DNA of 64,000 nt from Streptomyces sp. ALI-76-A (GTDB taxonomy: Bacteria; Actinomycetota; Actinomycetes; Streptomycetales; Streptomycetaceae): NCBI RefSeq assembly GCF_030287445.1, contig NZ_JASVWB010000002.1, forward strand, positions 6,448,001 through 6,512,000. The letters run 5' to 3'. Under the pieces are notes generated by a model. That model made no database searches. It saw only the letters and a program-made list of their open reading frames with translations, and was not told the DNA's origin. Below are positions 26,420-38,732 of this stretch, one piece after another. A program made the translations under genes and the position numbers. Positions within the stretch are counted from its first letter, which is position 1. Each line of letters starts with the position of its first letter.

Positions 26420-28300
26420 GTGATCCAGGCCTTCGGACTGACCAGCGACTCCCGCAAGGACCTTCCGCCCGCTGTCGACGATCTCTCCTTCGAAGCGCGC
26501 GCAGGCCGTGTCACCGCACTCCTCGGAGCGTCGGGCGCGGGAAAGACGACCGCGCTCAGGCTGATGCTCGAACTTCAACAGGGTCGTGGCATCACCTACT
26601 TCAGAGGCCGCCCCCTGCACCGCATCGCCCACCCGTCACGGGAAGTCGGCGTGCTGCTGGGCGACGTCCCGGGCCACCCCGCCCGGACCGTGCGCGGGCA
26701 TCTGCGCATGCTGTGCGCCGCCGCGGGCATCCCGGCCCGGCGCGCCGACGAAGTCCTCGAGGTGGTCGGCCTCGTCAGCCTGCGCGACGAACGGCTGGGC
26801 AACCTGTCGCGCGGCATGGATCGCCGCCTCGGCCTGGCCTGCGCGCTGCTGTCGGACCCCCACACACTCGTGCTCGACGAACCCGCCGACCAACTCTCCG
26901 CCCGCGAGTGCCACTGGCTGCACGGCATGCTGCGGGCCCACGCGGCCCAGGGCGGCACGGTCCTGCTCACCACGGCCGACCCCAAGGAGGCCGCACGCAT
27001 CGCCGACCGTGTGGTCACCCTGGAGCAGGGCAGACTCGTCGCCGACCAGGACGCCGCGGAGTTCGCCCGTACCCGGCTGCGCCCCCGTGTCGCCGTCCGC
27101 ACCCCCCACGCCGCCCGCCTCGCCGCCCTGATCGCCAAGGAGGCCCGCACCGCCCACCGCTCGGTCGAGGTCGTACGGGAGGAGGGCAATCGGCTGTCCG
27201 TGTACGGGAGTACGTGCGCGGACGTCGGCGAGACCGCCTTCCGCCACGGTGTCCTCGTTCACCAACTGGCCGACGAGGTGGGGGACATGGGCCCGACGCC
27301 AGGACCGCCCCCGCCGGAGACCGCACATGAGTCCGCGGACACGCGACCGGATGCCACGCCACCGCAATCCGCCGGGGCTCCCACAGCCGGCGACACCGGC
27401 TCGCACACCGGCCCGCCCGCCGACGCGCCCGAGAGAGAGGAAAGTGCTCAGTCAGGCGCACACTCCACAGCAGCGCTCAAGGCCAGCGATCCACCGTCCC
27501 CCCTCCCACCCCCCATCTCCGTACGCTCCGCCCCCAGCCCCCTGCGCCCGCTGCGCTACGAGCTGCGCCGCGCCGCCGGAATCGGCACCGGTTTCCTCAC
27601 CGGGGCCGCCGTCCTCGTCACCTCCGCCCTCACCGCCGTACTGCTGGCCCGGGTCGGACACACCCCCCAGCCACGTCTGCTGGCCGCGTGGCCGCGGGAG
27701 CTGCCGCTGCCGCCCGCAGCCCTCGGCGCGGGACTGCTCGGCGCGCTCTCCTTCGGGGACGAGTTCCGCCACCCCGCCCTGGCGGCGGACCGCGGCACCG
27801 TGCCCCGCCGCCTGGGGCTGCTCGCCGCGAAACTCGTCGTCACCGCGGCCACCGCGCTCCTGCTGGCCTTTCTCACGGTGGGCTGTGACGCCGAAGTGCT
27901 CTATCTCGTCTACGGGCAGGAGCTCACGGAAGTTCCCGGCGACTGGCTCGCGCTGAGCGCCAGTTGGGCCGGGCTCGTGGTCGGGTGCGCCTGGGCCGGT
28001 CTGCTGGCCGCGGGCGTCTTCCGGTCGACCACGGCCGGGCTCGCCGCGGTGGTGGCCGTTCCCCTCCTCGTCGTACCGCTCGTACAAAAGGCCTTGGAGG
28101 GGCCGTCCGTGCGGAACACGGCCGGGTTCTCGGTTCGGCTGCGCGAGGTGTTCCTGACGCAGTGGCCCTTCGGCGGAGAGCGCTGGCTGACCGCCGTCGC
28201 GCGCGTGGTCGCCCAACCCGTCGGCAGCGCGCTGACGTTGTCGCTCACCGCCCTGCTCTGCGCGTATGTGCTCACGACCCTGCGGAGCAGGGTCCGATGA
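26420..28300 (+). CDS. Fused ABC transporter: ATP-binding domain plus membrane domain
   Basis: The 626-aa protein has an N-terminal ABC ATPase (residues 1-220), a Pro/Thr/Ser-rich linker (~285-385) and a C-terminal membrane region with about six hydrophobic segments (390-620). Walker A is GASGAGKT (36-43), Walker B is VLDEP (151-155) and the signature is LSRGM (130-134). The usual Q-loop glutamine and the H-loop histidine are not evident; VLLTTAD stands where the histidine is expected. Substrate is unknown. It lies upstream of whiH, a position from memory conserved in Streptomyces. Confidence 0.85.
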   Translation: MIQAFGLTSDSRKDLPPAVDDLSFEARAGRVTALLGASGAGKTTALRLMLELQQGRGITYFRGRPLHRIAHPSREVGVLLGDVPGHPARTVRGHLRMLCAAAGIPARRADEVLEVVGLVSLRDERLGNLSRGMDRRLGLACALLSDPHTLVLDEPADQLSARECHWLHGMLRAHAAQGGTVLLTTADPKEAARIADRVVTLEQGRLVADQDAAEFARTRLRPRVAVRTPHAARLAALIAKEARTAHRSVEVVREEGNRLSVYGSTCADVGETAFRHGVLVHQLADEVGDMGPTPGPPPPETAHESADTRPDATPPQSAGAPTAGDTGSHTGPPADAPEREESAQSGAHSTAALKASDPPSPLPPPISVRSAPSPLRPLRYELRRAAGIGTGFLTGAAVLVTSALTAVLLARVGHTPQPRLLAAWPRELPLPPAALGAGLLGALSFGDEFRHPALAADRGTVPRRLGLLAAKLVVTAATALLLAFLTVGCDAEVLYLVYGQELTEVPGDWLALSASWAGLVVGCAWAGLLAAGVFRSTTAGLAAVVAVPLLVVPLVQKALEGPSVRNTAGFSVRLREVFLTQWPFGGERWLTAVARVVAQPVGSALTLSLTALLCAYVLTTLRSRVR

Positions 28301-28361
28301 GGCCGTCCGCTCGCTCCCGGTCCCGCTCTGCGCACAACTTCCCAGGGAAAGCCCATTTCTT

Positions 28362-28369
28362 TCCGATAA
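28362..28369 (+). promoter_or_regulatory. Possible WhiG-type -10 element upstream of whiH
   Basis: TCCGATAA differs by one base from the FliA/WhiG -10 consensus GCCGATAA, and whiH is a known WhiG target in S. coelicolor. A TAAA-like -35 is not found at the ideal 15-nt spacing; the best candidate, GAAA at 28347, is 11 nt away. It lies about 90 nt upstream of the GTG. Confidence 0.4.
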
Positions 28370-28461
28370 GGCGTCAATTGCGACGGGGTGAGCGATCACC
28401 CTTTCGTGTGCTTTTCACCAAAGACCTCAAGGGAGTTGGAGAGGGCGCCGACAAAGGATCC

Positions 28462-29349
28462 GTGAGTACCCTTGCGCACACCATGATGACCGCCGCCCGC
28501 TCCGCAGACTCCGGCCTCGCCGGCCCGGGCGAACTCGACCGCTATCCCTACGTGGACGCCCCGAGCGCCGACCGTGTCGGAGTCCCCTCCTGGGACGGCA
28601 CGGACCCGGAACTGGGCCGCGTCGGCCGACGGGCCGCCGGCAGCCGCGGACGCGGACTGCACGGCCAACTCGTTCAGCAGCTCGGACAGATGATCGTCTC
28701 CGGCGACCTGGGCGCCGACCGTCCGCTGGTGCCCGAGGAGATCGGCCAGCGTTTCGAGGTCTCCCGTACCGTCGTCCGCGAGTCGCTCCGCGTCCTGGAG
28801 GCCAAGGGCCTGGTCAGCGCGCGCCCGAACGTCGGCACGCGCGTACGCCCGGTCAGTGACTGGAACCTTCTCGATCCGGACATCATCGAGTGGCGTGCCT
28901 TCGGCCCACAGCGCGACAGCCAGCGCCGGGAGCTGAGCGAGCTGCGCTGGACGATCGAGCCGCTCGCCGCCCGCCTCGCCGCGGGCCACGGCCGGGAGGA
29001 CGCCCAGCAGCGGCTCACCGACATGGTCGAGATCATGGGCCACGCCATGGCTCAGGGGGACGCGCTCACCTTCTCGCGTGCCGACGCGGAGTTCCACTCC
29101 CTGCTCATCCAGCTCGCGGGCAACCGCTTGCTGGAGCACCTTTCCGGGATCGTGTCGGCCGCCCTCCAGGTCTCCGGTGGCCCGGTCGCCGGCTGCGACC
29201 GGCCGAACGAGGCGTCGCTGGGACACCACGGCCGGATCGCCGACGCCCTCGGTGCCGGGGACGGCATGGCGGCCGAGACGGCCATGCGGCACCTGCTCAC
29301 GGTCCACCCCGAGGTGGAGCGCGTGGTGCCCGCGCCGCGCGAGCACTGA
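28462..29349 (+). CDS. whiH: WhiH, GntR-family sporulation regulator
   Basis: The 295-aa protein is recognised as WhiH by its N-terminus (STLAHTMMTAARSADS), its GntR winged helix (residues ~65-130; PEEIGQRFEVSRTVVRESLRVLEAKGLV) and its FCD-type effector domain (FSRADAEFHSLLIQLAGN). WhiH controls sporulation septation in aerial hyphae and represses its own gene. The GTG at 28462 follows AAAGGA and matches the remembered S. coelicolor start. It is immediately upstream of hrdB, the usual Streptomyces order. A terminator-like hairpin separates the two. Confidence 0.95.
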   Translation: MSTLAHTMMTAARSADSGLAGPGELDRYPYVDAPSADRVGVPSWDGTDPELGRVGRRAAGSRGRGLHGQLVQQLGQMIVSGDLGADRPLVPEEIGQRFEVSRTVVRESLRVLEAKGLVSARPNVGTRVRPVSDWNLLDPDIIEWRAFGPQRDSQRRELSELRWTIEPLAARLAAGHGREDAQQRLTDMVEIMGHAMAQGDALTFSRADAEFHSLLIQLAGNRLLEHLSGIVSAALQVSGGPVAGCDRPNEASLGHHGRIADALGAGDGMAAETAMRHLLTVHPEVERVVPAPREH

Positions 29350-29778
29350 CCGCGCACCACGGGCGGAGCGGCCGGGAACGCATCTCCCTACCTGGGGGCA
29401 TCGCCCGGTCGGCGCGCCGCCTCCTGTCGGACCCCGCAGTATCCTCAGGGATCTTGCGGGGTCCGACGGCACGACATGGCGGCGCACCCACCGAAGTGTC
29501 CAGGTCGAGGCTGCATCTGGCAGGTTATGTCCGTGTCTGACAGATTTTGATCTCTTACGGGATGTGACTCGGGCCACGCGGATTGGGCGTAACGCTCGTG
29601 GAAACAGCGCGATGACCTAAGAGGTGACAGCCGCGGAGGGAATACGGACGCCGTTCAAGGCGCTGTGCATCTTCCCGGCCCCCGCCCGCGCCGTCGGCCC
29701 ATCCCCAGGCCGGTGGTCGGCTCCTGTCCGTCCTGGACGGGGCCGGAAGCCGTTTTCCAACGTTCCGAGAGGTTGTTC
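29350..29778. other. whiH-hrdB intergenic region with the hrdB promoter(s)
   Basis: No gene is seen. After the whiH hairpin the sequence becomes less GC-rich around 29520-29600. GGAAA at 29600-29604 is followed 18 nt later by GGT, a weak match to the SigR pattern GGAAT-N18-GTT known for hrdBp2 in S. coelicolor. The ribosome site GAGAGG is at 29767-29772. Confidence 0.5.
29429..29464 (+). terminator. Terminator hairpin after whiH
   Basis: GGACCCCGCA pairs perfectly with TGCGGGGTCC, with an inner ATCC/GGAT pair, 80 bp after the whiH stop. No T tract follows. Confidence 0.65.
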
Positions 29779-31314
<1,536 letters not shown>

Positions 31315-31334
31315 ATCGCGGCAGCCCGACGTCG

Positions 31335-31367
31335 AAGGCCCGGTTCCCCGAGTGGGGGCCGGGCCTT
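31335..31367 (+). terminator. hrdB terminator
   Basis: AAGGCCCGG pairs perfectly with CCGGGCCTT, extended by CCCC/GGGG around a short loop, 20 bp after the hrdB stop. Confidence 0.85.
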
Positions 31368-31460
31368 CGTGACGTCCGAACGACCGGCCGTCGCGGTGCG
31401 GACCACGCTTCTCTGCATGACCCTGGGTGTCCGATCGACATCCCGGAGTGAGGAGCATGC

Positions 31461-32327
31461 ATGCGAAGTCGCATTGCCGGGGCGCTGGCCCGGCCACTGG
31501 TCCTGGCGGCCGTCGCAGCGGCCATACCACTGGCGTCCGCCGCCCCCGTGGCCGCCGACAGCATCGTCGTCGGGGGTTTCCCGGTCGATGTCTCCGAGAG
31601 TCCGTGGGCGGTGGCCCTGGCCAGTCGTGACCGGTTCGGTGGTACGCGTGCGGGTCAGTTCTGCGGCGGTGTGGCCGTCGGCCGCTCGACCGTGCTCACC
31701 GCGGCCCACTGCCTGGACGAAGGCGTGCTGGGCGGTCCACCGGACAGCGTGTCGGACCTCAAGGTCGTCGCGGGGCGTACGGACCTTCTCTCCGCGCAGG
31801 GGCAGGAGCTCTCCGTGCGCGACACGTGGGTGAACCCGGGGTACGACGGCGTGAGCAACTCGGGGGACTTCGCCGTGCTCACCCTGGCCGAGCCCTTGCC
31901 GCAGGGCTCGGCTGTCGCCATGGCGGCAGCCGGTGATCCGGCGTACGCGCCGGGGACAGGGGCTGTGGTGTACGGCTGGGGCGACGTCACGGGCGGCGGT
32001 GACTACGCGCGCAGTCTGCGGGCCGCACCGGTGCGGGTGCTGGCCGACGCGCTGTGTGAGCAGGCGTATCCGGGCAGTACCGACGGGACCTATCTCGCCG
32101 ACACCATGCTGTGCGCGGGCGAGGTGGAGGGTGGCCGCGATGCCTGTCAGGGGGACAGCGGAGGGCCGCTGGTCGCCCAGGGGAAGCTCATCGGGCTCGT
32201 GTCCTGGGGGAGCGGCTGTGGTCGTGCGGGCAGCCCCGGCGTCTACACGCGTGTGTCGGACGTGCTGCGGACGCTGGGCTGGGGGCGTGTGGTCGGGAGC
32301 CGTGAGACGGCCGCCGGCGAGGGCTGA
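31461..32327 (+). CDS. Secreted trypsin-like serine protease (S1 family)
   Basis: The 288-aa protein has an N-terminal signal peptide (residues ~1-32, basic start then VLAAVAAAIPLASAAPVAA). A chymotrypsin-fold protease domain starts at VVGGFPV. The catalytic triad is visible: His in LTAAHC, Asp in GDFAVLTL and Ser in CQGDSGGPL. Conserved cysteines suggest disulphides. It should be exported by Sec or Tat and act outside the cell. The ATG at 31461 follows GTGAGGAG; an ATG at 31457 is in another frame. A strong hairpin terminates the unit downstream. Confidence 0.93.
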   Translation: MRSRIAGALARPLVLAAVAAAIPLASAAPVAADSIVVGGFPVDVSESPWAVALASRDRFGGTRAGQFCGGVAVGRSTVLTAAHCLDEGVLGGPPDSVSDLKVVAGRTDLLSAQGQELSVRDTWVNPGYDGVSNSGDFAVLTLAEPLPQGSAVAMAAAGDPAYAPGTGAVVYGWGDVTGGGDYARSLRAAPVRVLADALCEQAYPGSTDGTYLADTMLCAGEVEGGRDACQGDSGGPLVAQGKLIGLVSWGSGCGRAGSPGVYTRVSDVLRTLGWGRVVGSRETAAGEG

Positions 32328-32347
32328 CGGCCTCCTTGGGTACGAGT

Positions 32348-32387
32348 ACGGGCGGGTGCCCCTGTGGGAGCAGGGGCACCCGCCCGT
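32348..32387. terminator. Strong bidirectional terminator hairpin
   Basis: A perfect 17-bp stem (ACGGGCGGGTGCCCCTG and its complement) encloses a 6-nt loop between the convergent protease and zinc-ribbon genes. Confidence 0.9.
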
Positions 32388-32430
32388 AAACCGGCCTGTG
32401 CCGGGGCTGGCTCGTCGTGGAACGCGAGTG

Positions 32431-32664
32431 TCAGCGCTCTTCTTCGGAGGCGTTGTTCGCGGGAGCGGCCGTCAGTCGCTCCGTCTCGTCCTGTATCTCA
32501 GCGGCGATCTTCTTGAGTTCCGGCTCGAACTTGCGGCCGTGGTGGGCGCAGAAGAGCAGTTCTCCGCCGCTGAGCAGCACGACGCGCAGGTATGCCTGGG
32601 CGCCGCAGCGGTCGCAGCGATCGGCGGCCGTCAGCGGGCTCGCGGGGGTCAGAACAGTAGTCAC
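32431..32664 (-). CDS. Small conserved zinc-ribbon-like protein (DUF7455-like)
   Basis: The 77-aa protein has CDRCGAQAYLRVVL and FCAHHGRKF, giving a CxxC plus C/HH set that probably binds zinc. A Glu-rich helix follows (ELKKIAAEIQDETERL). The family is widespread in actinobacteria next to hrdB and parE; its function is unknown. The GTG at 32664 is preceded by AGAAGAGG. It is divergent from parE. Confidence 0.82.
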   Translation of the reverse strand: MTTVLTPASPLTAADRCDRCGAQAYLRVVLLSGGELLFCAHHGRKFEPELKKIAAEIQDETERLTAAPANNASEEER

Positions 32665-33106
32665 GTCGCCTCTTCTCTAGCTCGACGAGCTGTCGTACCA
32701 GGGTCAACATCCAACCAGCCCGAAAACGTTCCCGCTCGTGGCCTTTTCTGGAAAAAAATCTCTCCGGGCGGCTGTCTGCTGCCGGTTGGCGGCGAATGTG
32801 CCGTATTGCGTGTCTATGTGTCTTACGGGTTCGCGCTGTCGGTCGGGGGGTCTGTCCTTCCGGCTGGCTTGCCGGTTGTTCATGAGGACGTGCCCGGAGC
32901 CTAAATGGTTCATGCCCCGAAGGGAACGTGATATGTACTTCACTCCATCGAGGGATCGAACATGCATGCGACGCTGGACTAGTGTGAGTTCGGACGAGGG
33001 TGGCGTTACATCGGCTCTACCAGGCCTCGGTACCCTCTGAGCGGCGACCGAAGCCGCGCCCTTACCCAGAAGGGCCCCACTTGAAATTCAGCGAGGAGCG
33101 AACCGC
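32665..33106. other. Divergent region upstream of parE
   Basis: No gene is supported; a 100-codon open frame at 32738-33040 lacks a ribosome site and has unlike codon use. The stretch is unusually AT-rich for this genome at 32735-32980, with a possible promoter pair TTCATG-N17-TATGTA ending near 32938. The parE ribosome site GAGGAG is about 10 nt before its GTG. Confidence 0.5.
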
Positions 33107-35230
<2,124 letters not shown>

Positions 35231-35690
35231 CCAGCGCCTTCGGCTCTCCCCGGTCGCTGGGGCGGGCCGACTGGGAAGGAGGCTCGGCCGGGCCGCGCTC
35301 ACAGGAGGCGGGCCAGGCCGCGCCCGGGCGGGCCCCGTAGGAGTGGGCGGGATCGCCGGGCCGGTCGGCGCGGACAGGGCGCGGGAGCGTGCGCGCGGCC
35401 GGTCGGTCCGCCTGCCGGCCCGAGCGGGCGGGGGGCCGTGCGTGGCTCGGCGGCCTTCGACCTGGACCGTGCCCTCGGCTGCGGACTGAGGCAGGCCGGC
35501 GGCTTCCTCCTCGGTGAAGCGGTGCTGCCGGAAGTGGCAGGTCGCTGGACGGGGCCCAGGAGCGAGCGCGGGCGTCGTGTCACGCATGCGCGAAGGGCCT
35601 GGTGCGGCCGCGGACGGGCTGAGTCACCTGATGGGGTGAAGAGCGCCGGGAGAAGAGTCGGGGACCTTCCCGTTCTGTCCATCCTTGGGC
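35231..35690. other. Gene-free stretch after parE
   Basis: Only GC-rich sequence with overlapping open frames is seen. No ribosome site, hairpin or operator is convincing. The promoter of the DUF485-symporter operon should lie near its right end. Confidence 0.5.
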
Positions 35691-36251
35691 ATGCAGTCAA
35701 GCAACGGGCACCCCCGCGGAAGCGGCGGTGGGGCCGAGAGCTCGGTCGACAGCCACGACGGTCATGATCCGGCGGCCACGGAGGCGGCCGGGAGCGTGCG
35801 GTACGACGACCCCTGGTACGACGCACTCGCCTCCGGCTGGGGCGAGTCGGCGGACGGCGGGGTGTCCGTGCCCGCACCGTCGTCGGCGCGCCGGGAGGAC
35901 GAGGCGCCCGCCGTCGCCGCGGCCGACGTGTACCTGGAAGTGCAGCGGAGCGAGGCCTTCCAGGAGGTGCGCAGCCGGTATCGCGGGTTCGTGGTGCCGA
36001 CGGTCGCCGGGTTCCTGCTCTGGTACCTGGCCTACGTCGTGACCGCCACCACCGCGCCCGGGTTCATGGCGCGGCCCGTGACCGGCGCGGTGAACGTGGC
36101 GATGCTGGCCGGCCTCGGACAGTTCCTCACGACCTTCCTCCTGACCTGGGCCTACACCCGGCACGCGAGGCTGCGCCGGGACCGGCCCGCCCTCGAACTG
36201 CGGTGGGACACCCAGGAACTGACGCGGGGCGCCGGGGGCGGTGCGTCATGA
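35691..36251 (+). CDS. DUF485 family membrane protein
   Basis: The 186-aa protein has a polar Ser/Gly-rich N-terminus and then the DUF485 domain (residues ~80-170). Two transmembrane segments are visible: FVVPTVAGFLLWYLAYVV and NVAMLAGLGQFLTTFLLTWAY. DUF485 proteins usually accompany ActP-type acetate symporters (YjcH type) and may assist them. The stop overlaps the next start (ATGA), so the two are coupled. The ATG at 35691 is chosen over an in-frame TTG at 35685; neither has a strong ribosome site. Confidence 0.9.
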   Translation: MQSSNGHPRGSGGGAESSVDSHDGHDPAATEAAGSVRYDDPWYDALASGWGESADGGVSVPAPSSARREDEAPAVAAADVYLEVQRSEAFQEVRSRYRGFVVPTVAGFLLWYLAYVVTATTAPGFMARPVTGAVNVAMLAGLGQFLTTFLLTWAYTRHARLRRDRPALELRWDTQELTRGAGGGAS

Positions 36252-37840
36252 CGGGCGACCACCAGACGCTGGCGTTGCTGCTGTTCAGCGTCTTCGTCGC
36301 CGTCACCCTCGCGATCACGACCTGGGTGAGTCGGCACCGGCACGGTTCGGCGGAGGAGTTCTACGCCGGCGGACGGCTCTTCTCTCCGATGGAGAATGGT
36401 TTTGCCATCGCGGGCGACTACATGTCGGCGGCCTCCTTCCTGGGGATCTCCGGGCTCATCGCGCTGTTCGGCTACGACGGGCTGCTGTACTCGGTGGGCT
36501 TCCTCGTGGCCTGGCTCGTGGTGCTGTTCCTCGTCGCCGAACTGGTACGCAACTGCGGGCGGTTCACGCTCGCCGACGTGGTCGCGGCCCGGATGCGCGA
36601 GCGGCCGGTGCGGATCGCGGCGGGAACTTCCTCGGTCACCGTGTCCGTTCTGTATCTGGTGGCGCAGATGGTGGGCGCGGGCAGTCTGGTCGCGCTGCTG
36701 CTCGGGCGTACCGGCGGGGCGGCGCAGGCGTGGACGGTCATCGGGGTCGGCGCGCTCATGGTGATCTACGTGTCGATGGGAGGGATGCGGGCCACCACCT
36801 GGATCCAGATCGTCAAGGCCGTCCTGCTGCTGGGCGGCACCATCGCACTGACCGTGCTCGTCCTGGTGCGGTTCCACGGCGACTTCCACCTGTTGCTGCT
36901 CACAGCGGCGGAACGCAGCGGGCACGGCGCGGAGTTCCTCGCGCCCGGCCTGCGGTACGGCGGGGACTGGACGGCCCGGTTCGACTTCATCAGCCTGGGA
37001 CTCGCGCTGGTGCTGGGCACGGCCGGGCTGCCGCACATCCTGTCCCGCTTCTACACCGTGCCGACCGCGCGGGCCGCACGCCGTTCGGTCGTCTGGTCGA
37101 TCGGGCTCATCGGCGGCTTCTACCTGATGACGATCGTCCTCGGCTTCGGCGCCGCCGCGATCGTCGGGCCGGACGCCGTCCGTGGATCGAACGCGGCCGG
37201 GAACACGGCGGTCCCGCTGCTCGCACTCGACCTGGGCGGCGGCGCGGACTCCACAGGGGGGACGGTTCTCTTCGCGATCGTCGCCGCCATCGCCTTCGCC
37301 ACCATCCTGGCCGTGGTCGCCGGGATCACGCTCGCCTCCTCGGCATCGGTGGCCCATGACCTGTACGCCTCACTGCGTCGTCGGCGGGCCGAGCCGCGCA
37401 GCGAGGTGGCCGTGGCGCGTGTCGCGGCGGTCGCCATCGGAGCGGTCGCCATCGCTCTCGGTCTGCTGGCGCGGGACCTCAACGTGGCCTTCCTGGTGGG
37501 GCTCGCGTTCGCGGTCGCCGCGTCCGCCAACCTGCCGGTGCTGCTCTACTCGCTGTTCTGGCGCGGCTTCACCACGCGGGGCGCGGTCTGGTCCGTCTAC
37601 GGCGGGTTGATCCCGGCCGTGGTCCTCGTGGTGCTGTCACCGGTGGTGTCCGGCAGTCCCGAGTCGCTGTTCCCCGGCGTCGACTTCCAGTACTTCCCCC
37701 TGCAGAACCCGGGGCTCGTCTCGATTCCGCTGGGCTTCCTCGCGGGCTGGCTCGGCACGCTGCTCTCGACGGAACTGCCCGACGAGGCCAAGCACGCGGA
37801 GACCGAGGTGCGGTCGCTGACGGGAGCGGGGGCTGTGTAG
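36248..37840 (+). CDS. ActP-type cation/acetate symporter (SSS family)
   Basis: The 530-aa sodium:solute symporter has about 13 membrane segments. The start MTGDHQTLALLLFSVFVAVTLAIT is the first helix. The family motif FAIAGDYMSAASFLGISGL is at residues ~55-75, and LVLGTAGLPHILSRFYTVPTARAARRS carries another conserved loop. It probably imports acetate or another short monocarboxylate with a cation. It overlaps the DUF485 gene by 4 bp, forming a YjcH-ActP-like operon. A CitA/CitB-type two-component pair lies convergently downstream and may respond to related substrates, which is inference. Confidence 0.92.
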   Translation: MTGDHQTLALLLFSVFVAVTLAITTWVSRHRHGSAEEFYAGGRLFSPMENGFAIAGDYMSAASFLGISGLIALFGYDGLLYSVGFLVAWLVVLFLVAELVRNCGRFTLADVVAARMRERPVRIAAGTSSVTVSVLYLVAQMVGAGSLVALLLGRTGGAAQAWTVIGVGALMVIYVSMGGMRATTWIQIVKAVLLLGGTIALTVLVLVRFHGDFHLLLLTAAERSGHGAEFLAPGLRYGGDWTARFDFISLGLALVLGTAGLPHILSRFYTVPTARAARRSVVWSIGLIGGFYLMTIVLGFGAAAIVGPDAVRGSNAAGNTAVPLLALDLGGGADSTGGTVLFAIVAAIAFATILAVVAGITLASSASVAHDLYASLRRRRAEPRSEVAVARVAAVAIGAVAIALGLLARDLNVAFLVGLAFAVAASANLPVLLYSLFWRGFTTRGAVWSVYGGLIPAVVLVVLSPVVSGSPESLFPGVDFQYFPLQNPGLVSIPLGFLAGWLGTLLSTELPDEAKHAETEVRSLTGAGAV

Positions 37841-37881
37841 GGGGCGGCGCCTCACCGTCATCCGGTCTCCGGCCTGGGCGC

Positions 37882-37933
37882 CGTGGAGCAGCCGTCCCGA
37901 GCACCGTCGTGGAGCGGCCGTCCCGAGCACCGT
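37882..37933. repeat. 26-bp tandem duplication
   Basis: Two copies of a 26-bp unit starting CGTGGAGC and ending GAGCACCGT lie head to tail (37882-37907, 37908-37933) with one mismatch. They sit between the convergent symporter and response regulator genes. Confidence 0.95.
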
Positions 37934-38048
37934 CGCTGGTCCGCGCTGAGTACCGTCGTACGGCATCGGGCCGTGGGCTGATACACCCGGACCGCACAGC
38001 CGTACGGAGAGCGGGCACGTTCCTTCCCCGCCCCCACGGGCCGTGCCC

Positions 38049-38732
38049 TCAGGTGCGGGTCGCCCACACGTAACGGTGTTCCGGGCGGCCCGCGTCGCCG
38101 TACTTGAGCGTCAGCCTGGCCCGTCCCGTGCGCTCCAGGAACTTCAGATAGCGCTGGGCGGTCTGGCGGCTCACGCCCGTCCGGTCGGCGATCTCCTGGG
38201 CCGACAGGGGACCGTCGGCGTTCATCAGGGACTGGCGGACGAGTTCCGCGGTGGTGGGGGAGTGGCCTTTGGGCAGGTCCGGCTCCGACGGCGTGGACAG
38301 GGCACCGAAGATGCGGTCCACCTCCGCCTGTTCCGCCTCCCCGCCCTCGTCCAGGGTGCGCCGCAGCTCCGCGTACGCCTCCAGCTTGGCGCGCAGGCCC
38401 GCGAAGGCGAAGGGCTTGATTAGGTACTGGAGCGCGCCCTGCCGCATCGCCGCCTGCACGGTCGAGATGTCCCGCGCGGCCGTCACCATGATCACGTCGG
38501 CCTGGTGGCCGCGCCGGCGCATCTCCTGGACGACCGTGAGCCCCGTCTCGTCGGGCAGGTAGTGGTCCATGAGGACGAGGTCCACATGCGGCAGCGTCTC
38601 CAGCCGGCGCAGGGCCTCCGCCGCGCTGTGTGCCTCGCCGGCCACGTGGAAGCCCGGCACCTTCTCCACGTAGGCGGCGTTGACGCGTGCCACACGGGTG
38701 TCGTCGTCGACGACCAGGACCTCGATCAACAC
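38049..38732 (-). CDS. CitB/DcuR-type response regulator
   Basis: The 227-aa protein has a receiver domain (residues 4-125) with acidic pocket VVDDD, phospho-acceptor Asp56 in LVLMDHYLPDETG and the conserved Lys in YLIKPF. A C-terminal HTH follows (residues ~170-225; LSAQEIADRTGVSRQTAQRYLKFLE). Such regulators activate transport and catabolism of di- or tricarboxylates. The GTG at 38732 overlaps the kinase gene's end by 7 bp and is preceded by AGGAG. It is convergent with the symporter gene. Confidence 0.93.
   Translation of the reverse strand: MLIEVLVVDDDTRVARVNAAYVEKVPGFHVAGEAHSAAEALRRLETLPHVDLVLMDHYLPDETGLTVVQEMRRRGHQADVIMVTAARDISTVQAAMRQGALQYLIKPFAFAGLRAKLEAYAELRRTLDEGGEAEQAEVDRIFGALSTPSEPDLPKGHSPTTAELVRQSLMNADGPLSAQEIADRTGVSRQTAQRYLKFLERTGRARLTLKYGDAGRPEHRYVWATRT

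Noticed and set aside
32960..32976. SOS box upstream of parE (TCGAACATGCATGCGA)
   Set aside because: Only the left half-site GAAC is present; the right half is ATGC instead of GTTC.
32738..33040. 100-aa open frame upstream of parE
   Set aside because: No ribosome site, Cys/Arg-rich odd composition and an AT-rich promoter-like setting; treated as intergenic.
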